Source: Oscillospiraceae bacterium (lineage in GTDB: Bacteria; Bacillota; Clostridia; Oscillospirales; Acutalibacteraceae). Taken from it: 64,000 nt of DNA. The stretch lies in NCBI GenBank assembly GCA_031261445.1, contig JAISJQ010000055.1:45864-109863 (forward strand), in the 5' to 3' direction. Within the stretch, counting starts at the first letter, position 1, and each line of letters starts with the position of its first letter. Shown here in pieces: positions 16,109 to 24,602 of the stretch. Position numbers and translations under genes: made by a program. The notes beneath the pieces are model-generated. The model was not told the origin of the DNA. It saw nothing but the letters and a program-made list of their open reading frames with translations, and made no database searches.

Positions 16109-17395
16109 ATGCAAACGCGTGAATATTCTCTGGAGGCGCCCAGCGCCACTTTTACGACGCTCGGTTGCAAGGTCAATCAGGCGGAAACCCGCCGTTTGGC
16201 CGATGCTTTGCGTGCGCGGGGTTGGCACATTGCAGAGAGCGGTGCGGCCAGCGATGTGGCGATTATCAACTCATGCGCCGTCACGGCCGAGAGCGTGCGC
16301 AAGACGCGGCAGGCTGTGCGCCGCCACAAAAAGCAGCACCCGAACGCGCTGGTGGTGCTCTGCGGTTGCATGGTGACGGTGAGCGAAAACCTCCGCGAGG
16401 CACTGCCCGAAGCGGACATTTTTCTCACGCAAGAGGAGAAGGAAACGCTGCCCGATGTGCTCCATCGTGCGCTCAAAATCCCCGCGCAGATCCCGCCCAT
16501 CGCGCCCCCGATCCCTCGTACTACCTCTGTTCGCGCGAGCGTGAAAATCCAGGACGGTTGCGACCGTTTTTGTAGCTATTGCGTGATTCCGCACGCGCGG
16601 GGACGGGCAAAATCCACCCTGCTGGACGACGTGCTGACCGAGTGCCGCGCCCTGCTGACGGGCGACACAAAAGAGCTGGTTCTCACGGGGATCAACCTCT
16701 CCACTTGGGGGCAGGAGTGGGGGTTGACCTTGGTGGATGTGGCACGCGCCGTGGGCGCACTGCCGGGGCTTTTGCGGCTGCGTTTGGGGTCGCTGGAGCC
16801 CTATTTGCTCACCGACACCGTGTGCACGCAGTTGGCGGAAATTCCCGCGCTGTGCCCACATTTTCACATTTCGCTACAAAGCGGGAGTGACAAAATTTTG
16901 CACGCCATGAACCGGCACTACAGCGCCGCGCAGTACGCCGCGCTCTGCGCAACCCTGCGCCAGCGCGTGCCGGGCTGCAGCATCACCACGGACATTCTGA
17001 CGGGTTTTCCCGGCGAAACGCAGGATGATTTTGCGGAAACGATGCAGTTCGCGATGAATATTGCTTTTGAAAAAGTGCATATTTTTCCATTCTCCGCCAG
17101 ACCTGGCACGCGTGCTTTTACCCTGCCCGACCCGCTCCCCCGCGCAGAAAAAGAACGCCGCGCACGCGAACTCGGTGCGGCGATGCGGGGGATTCGGCAG
17201 CAGTATCTGCAAAGCAATGTGGGACAGACGGTGGAAATCCTTGTGGAAGAGCGCGACGGCGAGGGCTTTTTGTGTGGCTACACGCCCAACTACACCGCCG
17301 TGCGTGCGCGGGGAGACGCGGACATCGGTACGCTGCAAAATGTTGTGATTACAGGCGTTGCGGGGGATCTGTGTGTCGGTGACGTGCTCTTGTAA
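16109..17395 (+). CDS. mtaB: tRNA (N6-threonylcarbamoyl-A37)-C2 methylthiotransferase MtaB
   Basis: 428 residues; radical-SAM enzyme that makes ms2t6A37 in ANN-decoding tRNAs. N-terminal methylthiotransferase domain with FTTLGCKVNQAE and two more cluster cysteines (NSCAV, CGCMV), radical-SAM CDRFCSYC (Cys 151, 155, 158), and a C-terminal TRAM RNA-binding domain (about 365-428). The TLGCKVNQ start separates MtaB from MiaB and RimO. ATG lies 2 bases after the Clp gene. Its end is 4 bases from the opposing patatin gene, with no hairpin between. Confidence 0.92.
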   Translation: MQTREYSLEAPSATFTTLGCKVNQAETRRLADALRARGWHIAESGAASDVAIINSCAVTAESVRKTRQAVRRHKKQHPNALVVLCGCMVTVSENLREALPEADIFLTQEEKETLPDVLHRALKIPAQIPPIAPPIPRTTSVRASVKIQDGCDRFCSYCVIPHARGRAKSTLLDDVLTECRALLTGDTKELVLTGINLSTWGQEWGLTLVDVARAVGALPGLLRLRLGSLEPYLLTDTVCTQLAEIPALCPHFHISLQSGSDKILHAMNRHYSAAQYAALCATLRQRVPGCSITTDILTGFPGETQDDFAETMQFAMNIAFEKVHIFPFSARPGTRAFTLPDPLPRAEKERRARELGAAMRGIRQQYLQSNVGQTVEILVEERDGEGFLCGYTPNYTAVRARGDADIGTLQNVVITGVAGDLCVGDVLL

Positions 17396-17399
17396 GGGG

Positions 17400-18266
17400 T
17401 CACGCCACGAGCGCATCGATGGCCGCGTGTTCCGCGAGCAGTTGCGCGGCGGCGGCGCGGCCGTCCGCCAGACCCACTTGGTAGAACTCCTCGAGCAGGG
17501 CGAGATTGGACGTGGTCAGCCCCACGGGGATGTCGCGGCTGGGGGCGACGACGAGCGCCGCGCCCTGCGTCTCCAGCGCGTCGATGAACGTGATGGAGCG
17601 GTTATAATTCTCGTGACGATTGTCCACTGCCGTGCTGATGCGCGGGTATTTGCGCAGGCTGTAGCGGTAGATGAGCTTGTGATTTTGCGGCGGTTTCACG
17701 TAGCCACGGGCACGCGCGAGCACCACCACCACGAGGTCGCAGCCCTTTGTGATGGCGCGTGCCACGGGGATGGAATCCACCACACCGCCATCGAAATACA
17801 GCGCAGAGCCCACGCGGACGGGTTTGCAGTAGCCCGGCACGCAGCAGGACGCCTTGAGGGCGCTGCAGTCGTCGGCGCTCACGTCGTCTTTGGTGAAGTA
17901 GCGGGCGCGGCAGGTGTAGGCCTCGGCGGCAACGAATTCCGCCTCGTAGGGCGATTCGCGCAGGGCGTTGAAGTCCAGCGGGTCGATTCGCGTGGAAAGT
18001 TCGCCGTATAAGTAGTCAAAATTGAAGAAGCCCTTGCCGTGGAGCATGTTGCCCATGCCCATGCACTGCGGGTCGAGCATGTGCTCGGTGTAGTAGCGGT
18101 GGTTGCGGCCTTTTTGCCCGGCGGCGAAGCTGAGCACGTTGGCCGCGCCCGCGCTTGTGCCGCAGGCGTATTCAAAGACCAGCCCCGCGTCCAAAAACGC
18201 ATCGAGCACGCCCGCGCCATAAATCCCGCGCATCCCGCCGCCCTCAACCACTAGGCCTGTTTTCAT
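17400..18266 (-). CDS. Patatin-like phospholipase/esterase
   Basis: 288 residues. Hallmarks of the patatin fold: oxyanion loop EGGGMRGIYGAG (8-19), nucleophile elbow GTSAG with Ser38, and DGG with Asp159 completing the Ser-Asp dyad. No signal peptide, so it acts in the cytoplasm or on the inner membrane face, on phospholipids or acyl esters. It belongs to the bacterial RssA/YjjU-like group of single-domain patatins. GGAG lies before ATG 18266. Adjacent to a NACHT gene; patatins occur as effectors in phage-defence systems, but GC content and separate spacing suggest this one is a housekeeping gene. Confidence 0.85.
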   Translation of the reverse strand: MKTGLVVEGGGMRGIYGAGVLDAFLDAGLVFEYACGTSAGAANVLSFAAGQKGRNHRYYTEHMLDPQCMGMGNMLHGKGFFNFDYLYGELSTRIDPLDFNALRESPYEAEFVAAEAYTCRARYFTKDDVSADDCSALKASCCVPGYCKPVRVGSALYFDGGVVDSIPVARAITKGCDLVVVVLARARGYVKPPQNHKLIYRYSLRKYPRISTAVDNRHENYNRSITFIDALETQGAALVVAPSRDIPVGLTTSNLALLEEFYQVGLADGRAAAAQLLAEHAAIDALVA

Positions 18267-18287
18267 GGGGAGCTCCTTGTTATGTAT

Positions 18288-20132
18288 TTAGTCATCATCA
18301 AGTTCGTAGTCATCGTTGAGTTCATCGAGTTCGTCTATATCTTCTTGTTGCCGTGCTTTTATGTCGTCTCGTAGCTTTTTGAGTGCTAGGTAGTGTTTAT
18401 AAGGCTCAGCGCTTTTATCAGTAAGAAAATCATATAGTCTTTTATCATTTTGTATATCTGAAAGAGATAGAAAAATCTCAAAATCTCGATCAATTTTATT
18501 TTCTTTACCAGAATATGTTGTGATGAAGTGGTCTCTTATAGAAGAATCCGTTTTCCAATAACCAAAAGAGGGAATTTCCGCGTACATAAACTGCAAGAAA
18601 TCTGGAAAATCATAATAAGAAATATCAAAACTATGAGTAATAGAAAATTTTTTTTCTGTCCTTAAACCATTGTATATTTCTCCGTATGTCAAAGCAACAC
18701 CGCGTAGTTTCATCAATGCCAAGGTTGGCGGTAAATCGCTTTTTTCAATCTTTTTGACACATTCCTCTAAAAATGGGAGAATTATATTACCTTCAAATCC
18801 TTCTTTATTCATGTCAAATAACATGAAAAACATTTTGTCGAAAAATAAACTGTATGGATTATTCTTAAGTAGAATTTTTGCAGCCTTTTTTTGCCATGCA
18901 TCATCTTTTTTCATAAAGTACACGGCTGTAAAATATTCTTGGAACGAACGATGTGAAAAACTATAGTCAAGTCCTTCTTGTATCAAGATGCAAACCGAAC
19001 TCATCAAATCCTGAATATAGTCATCAACATCCACTTTTGCTTTTTGACATGGTAGCTCTAGAAAATCCCGCAAGTCCGTTTCAGTAAAACGGGTTTGTTC
19101 TTTGGCATAGCTTCTGTAGCAAAACTCTGCCAATATAGAACGAAATGTGGTTGAAGATAGTCCTTCACAATGCAAGATGCGCTTATAGCCCTTAATCTTT
19201 GAATCATGTGTTGAGTAAAGTGTGTTGAATGCAGCGGCATAAAATTCGTGTAGCTTCTCTGGAATTGTAGCATAGTTATCAAAAGTTTGCAACATAATAT
19301 TGAGCAATAATGGGTTGCTCGCAAAATCTTCATGGCTTTCATATAGATCTTCATCCAATCGCTGTAAAAATCGCTCTTTTAGTTCTTCGTCATACTCTAG
19401 CTTACGCACCAAGCTCATCGCCTGCTCTTTGCTCAAAGGTTGCATTTCCAGCACTGTAAAACGCTCCCATGCGGCAAAGCCTTCGCTGGGGCGTGAGGAC
19501 AGAACAAATTTGTTTTTATGGTATTTATCGCAAAAATCATTGATTTTTTGTAAGGCTTTGCTGCTTTGACTTTCTGGGATTTCGTCAAAGGCATCCAGCA
19601 ACAACAAGAAAAGCCCTTTTCTTAAGGCGTACTCAAATGCCTCTTGCGACAAACAAAACCCAAATTTTGACACGGACGTATAGATCAGTTCAAGTAGCGG
19701 TTGGTTCGCTTCCAATGTCCGTAGCTCAACATAAATGGGAATTCCGATGGGTTCGTCACGTTTTTTGGTGCGAATAGCATCCACAAAAAAGTGTTTCATC
19801 ATCATGGATTTCCCCATGCCACCGCTACCAGAAATAATCAAGAAATTTGACTGCGCAGCTTGAAAAACATCTCTGACTTCTTTCGCACTTACAATCTTAT
19901 CATCTCTGCCATACGACAAAAAATTATGGACATAAAAATCATAGATACGGCGTGGAGAATCCTTATACAGGATTGTTTTCGACCAAGAATATCGATCAAA
20001 TGCATCGTGCAAATAGTCCGTAAACGCAGTGCGCATATCTACCTTGTACTTGTCACTGATGTCCTTGCCCAAAGAAATTATTTCTTTTAGAACAAAATCT
20101 GGAATTGCCTTCCGCACATCTGGTACTGCCAT
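18288..20132 (-). CDS. NACHT-domain STAND NTPase, candidate phage-defence protein
   Basis: 614 residues, clearly more A/T-rich than both flanking genes. N-terminal about 80 residues are an unrecognised effector-like region. The NACHT NTPase follows: Walker A GSGGMGKS (102-109), Walker B LLLLDAFDEI (Asp180, Asp183, Glu184), sensor SSRPSEGF, and the winged-helix region. FSHRSFQEYFTAVYFM in the middle is the conserved block found in bacterial NACHT proteins. No leucine-rich, WD or TPR repeats; the C-terminus ends in a run of Asp/Glu (DELDELNDDYELDDD). Such bNACHT proteins are known single-gene antiphage sensors. TGGAG precedes ATG 20132. The substrate or trigger cannot be told. Confidence 0.75.
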   Translation of the reverse strand: MAVPDVRKAIPDFVLKEIISLGKDISDKYKVDMRTAFTDYLHDAFDRYSWSKTILYKDSPRRIYDFYVHNFLSYGRDDKIVSAKEVRDVFQAAQSNFLIISGSGGMGKSMMMKHFFVDAIRTKKRDEPIGIPIYVELRTLEANQPLLELIYTSVSKFGFCLSQEAFEYALRKGLFLLLLDAFDEIPESQSSKALQKINDFCDKYHKNKFVLSSRPSEGFAAWERFTVLEMQPLSKEQAMSLVRKLEYDEELKERFLQRLDEDLYESHEDFASNPLLLNIMLQTFDNYATIPEKLHEFYAAAFNTLYSTHDSKIKGYKRILHCEGLSSTTFRSILAEFCYRSYAKEQTRFTETDLRDFLELPCQKAKVDVDDYIQDLMSSVCILIQEGLDYSFSHRSFQEYFTAVYFMKKDDAWQKKAAKILLKNNPYSLFFDKMFFMLFDMNKEGFEGNIILPFLEECVKKIEKSDLPPTLALMKLRGVALTYGEIYNGLRTEKKFSITHSFDISYYDFPDFLQFMYAEIPSFGYWKTDSSIRDHFITTYSGKENKIDRDFEIFLSLSDIQNDKRLYDFLTDKSAEPYKHYLALKKLRDDIKARQQEDIDELDELNDDYELDDD

Positions 20133-20174
20133 GGTGTTTCTCCATTTTCTAGATTATTATTTGTTCCGACAACC

Positions 20175-20711
20175 TCACGGACTCCTAGGAAACGTCAAGT
20201 TATACTTATCAATATTGCTCTGAATAATGCGCTCGGCGGGGGCGCGGCCTAGGGTTTCTAGAATCGCGGTTTCTTTGTGCTCAAGTTGCTTGTAGACGTT
20301 GAAAAAGTGCTCGATTTCCTCTAGAATGTGCGGCGGCAGGGCGCTGATGTCATGATATTCGTTCCACGTTGGCTCTTTGATGGGGATGGCGATGATTTTG
20401 TGATCCAGCTCGCCTGTGTCCTCCATGCTGATGACGCCGATGGGGTAGCAGCGCACGATGGACATGGGCGCGAGCGGCTCGCTGCACAGCACAAGCACGT
20501 CCAGCGGGTCGTGGTCATCGCTGAGCGTGCGCGGGATGAAGCCGTAGTTGGCGGGGTAGTGGGTGGAGGTGTAGAGCACGCGGTCGAGGATGAGCGCGCC
20601 GCTCTCCTTGTCCAGCTCGTACTTATTCTTGCCGCCCTTGCTGATTTCGATGACGGCAATGAAGTCGTAGCTACGGATGCGCGGCTCGGAGATGTCGTGC
20701 CAGAGGTTCAT
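20175..20711 (-). CDS. ppa: Inorganic pyrophosphatase, family I
   Basis: 178 residues. Hydrolyses pyrophosphate to phosphate in the cytoplasm and pulls biosynthetic reactions forward. The family I signature is present as DDHDPLDVL (Asp66-Asp71), with YPANYGFIPRT before it and the conserved Lys/Asp around EPTWNEYHD. AGGTGG lies before ATG 20711. It has its own strong promoter (20764-20792), divergent from the flavoprotein gene. Many clostridia use family II or membrane pyrophosphatases instead, so the soluble family I enzyme is informative about the lineage. Confidence 0.92.
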   Translation of the reverse strand: MNLWHDISEPRIRSYDFIAVIEISKGGKNKYELDKESGALILDRVLYTSTHYPANYGFIPRTLSDDHDPLDVLVLCSEPLAPMSIVRCYPIGVISMEDTGELDHKIIAIPIKEPTWNEYHDISALPPHILEEIEHFFNVYKQLEHKETAILETLGRAPAERIIQSNIDKYNLTFPRSP

Positions 20712-20763
20712 ATTCCACCTACTTTATTTTGTTGCACAAAAATGTTCGCGATGATGCAATCTT

Positions 20764-20792
20764 ATTATACAGTTTTCAGCACGGTTTGTCAA
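20764..20792 (-). promoter_or_regulatory. ppa promoter
   Basis: Minus strand TTGACA (20787-20792), 17-base spacer, TATAAT (20764-20769). Confidence 0.75.
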
Positions 20793-20822
20793 ATATGCAC
20801 GCCCAAAAAGTGCGCTCGGCAC

Positions 20823-20851
20823 TTGCAAATCGGCCACAGACGTGCTATAAT
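20823..20851 (+). promoter_or_regulatory. Promoter of OYE-like flavoprotein gene
   Basis: TTGCAA (20823-20828), 17-base spacer, TATAAT (20846-20851); the predicted start lies only about 12 bases before the gene. Confidence 0.65.
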
Positions 20852-20869
20852 GATGCAAACGAGGGGAGC

Positions 20870-22975
20870 GTGAGCGCGTTGGCAGAGGATGCCGCACTGG
20901 GTTTGGATGTTTTTCCACGGCTGTTTTCGCCGGGACAAATCGGCACTTGTGAGACCAAAAACCGCATCGTCATGGCACCCATGGTGATGGGCACGGGCAC
21001 GCCCGGCGGCGGGCCCGGCGAGCAGATGTGCGCCTACTACGAAGCCCGTGCGCGGGGCGGCGCGGGGCTCATCATCACCGAGTGCGTGCGCGTGGACGAC
21101 CACACCGGGCCGCTCGCCCCTTGCCAAATCTCCCTGACGCACGACCGCCACATCGCGCCGCTGAAAGCGATGATTGACCGCGTCCACGCCCACGGCAGCA
21201 AGATTTTTTGCCAGCTGCACCACCCCGGGCGGCAGAACTACGGCATCCTCGTGGGCACAATGCGCCTGAGCTTGCTGTCTGGGCGGATTTTCCCGCCCTA
21301 CTGGAAGCTCTTCTTCAAGGTGGCGCAGCTCGCGCCCCTGATGGAGAAAACGGGACTGCTCCCCGCCGTGGCCGGCGCGTCCGACATCCCCTGCGCCCAC
21401 CAAAAACAAAATACCCGCGCCCTGCGTGTCCGCGAAATCCAAAACATCGTCGCCGCCTTTGGCGACGCGGCGTTGCGTGCGCAAAAAGCGGGCGCGGACG
21501 GCGTGGAGCTCCACGGCGCACACGGCTACCTCATCCAGCAGTTTCTGAGCCCCTACACCAACAACCGCACGGACGCCTACGGCGGCTCGCGCGAAAACCG
21601 CCTGCGTTTTCTGCGGGAGATTTTCGCGGATATTCAGCACAAGTGCGGCAAAGATTTTCCCATTGTCGTGCGCCTGACGGTGGACGAATTCTACCCCGAC
21701 GGCAAGGGCATTGTGCTGGACGAGGGCGTAGCGCTGGCCAAAGCCATTGAACAGCTGGGCGCGGCGGCCATCGATGTCTCCTCCGCCAGCTACGAGCGCA
21801 TGAACTACTGGCTAGAGCCCACCACCTTTGCCGTGGGCTGGCGGAAGCATTTGGCGGCGGCGGTGAAAGCGGCGGTGCGCATCCCCGTCATCGCGGCCAA
21901 CCTCATCCGCTCGCCAGAACAAGCCGAGGCACAACTGGCCGAGGGCACGCAGGACTTCATCAGCTTGGGTCGCCCGTGGCTGGCCGACCCCGACTGGGCG
22001 GAGAAAATCCGCACGGGACGCGCCCACGAGGTGACCCGCTGCATCAACTGCCTGTGGTGCTTCCAGTCCATGTTGGACGGCGCGTGGACGGGCAAGCCCG
22101 GCCAGTGCGCCCTCAACCCCCTCTGCGGACAGGAATACAAACAAGTCCCCCTTACCCCTCGTGCCTCATCCCGCATCACTGTTATCGGTGCGGGGGTGTC
22201 TGGCCTGACGGCGGCGCGGGTGCTGGCAGAGCGCGGCTTCGCGGTGACGGTACTGGAACAAAAGGATGCCCCCGGCGGACAAGTGAATCTGGCCGACAAA
22301 CCGCCCCACAAGGAGCGCCTGCACTGGTGCATCGACGACCTTTTGACAAAGTGCGCGGCGCTGGGCGTCACGATTCGCTATAATACCGCCGCCACGGCGG
22401 AGACCGTGCGTGCTCTCGCGCCCCAAGCGATTTTCCTCGCCACGGGTGCGCATGATTTTGTCCCGCCCATTGCGGGCGCGGACGGCGAAAATGTGTTGTT
22501 CCCCGTCGATGTGCTGGACGGCAAGCGGGACTGGACGGGCAAGCGCGTGCTCGTGGCCGGCTCTGGGCTCACGGGCTTGGAGACCGCCGAATATCTGGCG
22601 GACAAGGGCGCGAGCGTTGCCATCATCGAGATGGCCGACACCGTCGCGCCCGGGGCATATCACCAGCACATTGACGACGCGCTGCTGCATCTGGACGCGG
22701 CGGGTGTGGCGATCCACACGGGCGAAAAACTCCTGCGCATTGCCGCGGACGGTGCTGTGACGGAAAATCAGCAAACAGGGCAGGAGACGCAGCATCCCGC
22801 CGATGCGGTGGTGCTCTCGCTGGGCATTCGCGCAGAGAACGCCTTAGCCGACACACTGCGCCCCATCTGCCCCGTCATCCCGGTGGGCGATGCCGAAAAG
22901 CCGGGCAACATCGCCACGGGCGTGCACAGCGCATATCGCGCGGCCACTAAGTACGCGGCAGAAATCAGCCGCTGA
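20870..22975 (+). CDS. Old-yellow-enzyme/2,4-dienoyl-CoA reductase-like Fe-S flavoprotein
   Basis: About 701 residues. N-terminal FMN TIM barrel (about 15-345; HGAHGYLIQQFLSPYTNNRTD is the OYE active-site block), a [4Fe-4S] segment (CINCLWC...CALNP), then a two-dinucleotide domain with GAGVSGLTAARVLAERG and GSGLTGLETAEYLADKG for FAD and NAD(P)H. This is the architecture of FadH and of clostridial enoate/bile-acid reductases, which reduce conjugated C=C bonds. GTG 20870 is used; TTG 20879 is better placed for GAGGGGAG. Between the Fe-S and FAD parts, a heptad-like stretch encodes a short linker. Substrate not predictable. Confidence 0.85.
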   Translation: MSALAEDAALGLDVFPRLFSPGQIGTCETKNRIVMAPMVMGTGTPGGGPGEQMCAYYEARARGGAGLIITECVRVDDHTGPLAPCQISLTHDRHIAPLKAMIDRVHAHGSKIFCQLHHPGRQNYGILVGTMRLSLLSGRIFPPYWKLFFKVAQLAPLMEKTGLLPAVAGASDIPCAHQKQNTRALRVREIQNIVAAFGDAALRAQKAGADGVELHGAHGYLIQQFLSPYTNNRTDAYGGSRENRLRFLREIFADIQHKCGKDFPIVVRLTVDEFYPDGKGIVLDEGVALAKAIEQLGAAAIDVSSASYERMNYWLEPTTFAVGWRKHLAAAVKAAVRIPVIAANLIRSPEQAEAQLAEGTQDFISLGRPWLADPDWAEKIRTGRAHEVTRCINCLWCFQSMLDGAWTGKPGQCALNPLCGQEYKQVPLTPRASSRITVIGAGVSGLTAARVLAERGFAVTVLEQKDAPGGQVNLADKPPHKERLHWCIDDLLTKCAALGVTIRYNTAATAETVRALAPQAIFLATGAHDFVPPIAGADGENVLFPVDVLDGKRDWTGKRVLVAGSGLTGLETAEYLADKGASVAIIEMADTVAPGAYHQHIDDALLHLDAAGVAIHTGEKLLRIAADGAVTENQQTGQETQHPADAVVLSLGIRAENALADTLRPICPVIPVGDAEKPGNIATGVHSAYRAATKYAAEISR
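22149..22179. repeat. Heptad-like family D copy inside a coding linker
   Basis: Reverse strand reads TGAGGCA-CGAGGGG-TAAGGGG, three 7-base words close to TGAGGNN. It is 21 bases long, thus in frame, and lies exactly between the Fe-S and FAD domains. Confidence 0.45.
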
Positions 22976-22990
22976 ACCGCAGCGGCTGAT
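22964..22990 (+). terminator. Hairpin overlapping the flavoprotein stop codon
   Basis: ATCAGCCGCT-7-AGCGGCTGAT, perfect 10-bp stem including the stop codon; only a weak T-run further on, so termination may be partial. Confidence 0.45.
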
Positions 22991-23029
22991 GGACTTATAA
23001 GGACTATTTTTGAAAGGACTGACCCAACC

Positions 23030-24298
23030 GTGAAACATGACATTCATGACGGACTTGTGACCTATATGGTCGATGGCGTCACCGAAATCGTCGACAAGTT
23101 CAAGAACCGCGCCCCCGGCACAAAATCGGAGCGCGATGCGCAGGATTTTCAGGCAGAGAAACTCAAAGCGTTTGCGGACAGCGTTGTTGTGGAGGACTTC
23201 ACTGAGCACCCCGCCGCCTTCATGGGCTTCATCCCGCTGGCCGCGCTGTTCACCATCGCCAGCTTCATGCTCTATTGGTGGAATCCCGGCGCGGAGGGCA
23301 GACCCTCTGTGGCGTGGACTTTCGGCATTCTGGCGGTCTTGCTGCCGCTCTTCGCCGTGCTGATGTTCCTCTTTGAGTTCCTGCTCTATCGCGACTTTGT
23401 GGACTTCTTGTTCCCCAAAAAGCAGAGCAAAAACGTCTATGCCACCTACAAACCCACGGGCGAAGTCCAGCGGCGCATCATCTTCGGCGGGCACACGGAC
23501 GTGGCCAACGAGTGGACATACCAGTGGCTGGGCGGCGCAAAGGCGCTGGGCCCGGTCATCGTGGGCGCGGTGGGCACGATTTTCTACGCCTTCGTGCTCA
23601 ATACCCTGCGTCTCATCAAGGGTCTGCCAGACATCAACGGCGGTTGGAAGACGGCGGGCATCGTGGCCATCTGCACCATTCCCTTCGCCATCGCCATCAT
23701 GTTTTTCATCAACTACAAAATCCTTGTGGACGGCGCGAACGACAACCTCTCGGCCAATTTCGTTTCGGCGGCGGTCATCAAAGACCTGCACGACCGTGGC
23801 GTGCGCTTTGAGAACACAGAGGTGGCGGTGCTGCTCTCTGGCTCAGAAGAAGCGGGACTGCGCGGCGCGAAAGCCTTCGCCAAGCGCCACCACAAAGAAC
23901 TGAAAGAGGTGGAGACCATCTTCATCTCTTTGGACACCATGACCGACACCGACCAGCTCATGGTCTACAATCGCGGTTGCACGGGCATGGTCAAGGACGA
24001 CTACGCCGTGGCCGATCTGCTGCAACAGGCAGGCGAAAACGTGGGCAAGGAACTCCCCATCGCGGGGCTGTATCCCGGCGCGGTGGATGCCGAGGCGTTC
24101 AGCATGTACGGTCTGCGCAGCTGCGGATTCTGCGGCCTGCGCCACGACCCGCCCGCCAAATACTTCTACCACACCCGCAACGACGACGTGGCGCACCTGA
24201 ATCCCGAATGCCTAGCCGTCTCGCTGGACATCTGCCTAGAGGCCGCCGAAATTTTCGACGCCACAGGCATGGCGCCGTTTGATGCCGCAAGGGGCTAA
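23030..24298 (+). CDS. Membrane-embedded M28-family zinc aminopeptidase
   Basis: 422 residues. Zinc ligands of peptidase family M28 are visible: His155 (FGGHTDV), Asp238 (GANDNLSA), the Glu pair of GSEEAGLRG, Asp of SLDTMTD and the late His of YHTRNDD. Unusually four membrane helices are built in: two before the catalytic part (about 66-83, 97-120) and two (about 174-195, 208-227) between the first and second zinc ligand. Because two helices separate them, both ligands face the same side. GTG 23030 follows GAAAGGA. Substrate unknown; probable peptide turnover at the membrane. Confidence 0.78.
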   Translation: MKHDIHDGLVTYMVDGVTEIVDKFKNRAPGTKSERDAQDFQAEKLKAFADSVVVEDFTEHPAAFMGFIPLAALFTIASFMLYWWNPGAEGRPSVAWTFGILAVLLPLFAVLMFLFEFLLYRDFVDFLFPKKQSKNVYATYKPTGEVQRRIIFGGHTDVANEWTYQWLGGAKALGPVIVGAVGTIFYAFVLNTLRLIKGLPDINGGWKTAGIVAICTIPFAIAIMFFINYKILVDGANDNLSANFVSAAVIKDLHDRGVRFENTEVAVLLSGSEEAGLRGAKAFAKRHHKELKEVETIFISLDTMTDTDQLMVYNRGCTGMVKDDYAVADLLQQAGENVGKELPIAGLYPGAVDAEAFSMYGLRSCGFCGLRHDPPAKYFYHTRNDDVAHLNPECLAVSLDICLEAAEIFDATGMAPFDAARG

Positions 24299-24301
24299 GA
24301 G

Positions 24302-24419
24302 GCATGAGGGGTCAGGTATGAGGCGTGAGGGGATACGCGTTATCGGGGCAACCACAAGGGTTGCCCCTACAATGATTGGGTATCTGGCCACAACACGGGC
24401 GGCAGGTTGCCGCCCCTAC
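24302..24419. repeat. Composite repeat: family D heptads and two family E palindromes
   Basis: TGAGGGG-TCAGGTA-TGAGGCG-TGAGGGG (24305-24332) starts 4 bases after the M28 stop; GGGGCAACC...GGTTGCCCCTAC (24345-24370) and GGGCGGC...GCCGCCCCTAC (24397-24419) follow. Confidence 0.8.
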
Positions 24420-24438
24420 ACGTGAATCAGCGATTTCC

Positions 24439-24463
24439 AGTGCCTGCTTCGCAGGCACTTTTT
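24439..24463 (+). terminator. Rho-independent terminator
   Basis: AGTGCCTGC-TTC-GCAGGCACT followed by TTTT. It closes the M28 transcript; nothing else is seen between 24463 and the next promoter. Confidence 0.8.
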
Positions 24464-24537
24464 GTGCTCTCCAATGACCACCCAACCACACATCTCAAAA
24501 CATCTGAAGAAAAATCCCCAAAAATCCGCCCAAACGC

Positions 24538-24566
24538 TTGCAAAAATCCGCGCTATCTGCTAGAAT
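24538..24566 (+). promoter_or_regulatory. Promoter of alpha-mannosidase gene
   Basis: TTGCAA (24538-24543), 17-base spacer, TAGAAT (24561-24566); AAGGAGA at 24584-24590. Confidence 0.65.
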
Positions 24567-24602
24567 ACTGGCGGGAACAAAACAAGGAGAGGACTACCCA
24601 CC

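Noticed and set aside
16500-16535. Heptad repeat inside mtaB linker (CCCTCGTACTACCTC)
   Set aside because: Words do not keep the 7-base phase and the linker matches normal MtaB variation.
17400-20132. Patatin plus NACHT as a two-gene defence system
   Set aside because: The genes differ strongly in base composition, and the patatin resembles core RssA-type enzymes; no cyclase or other CBASS partner is near.
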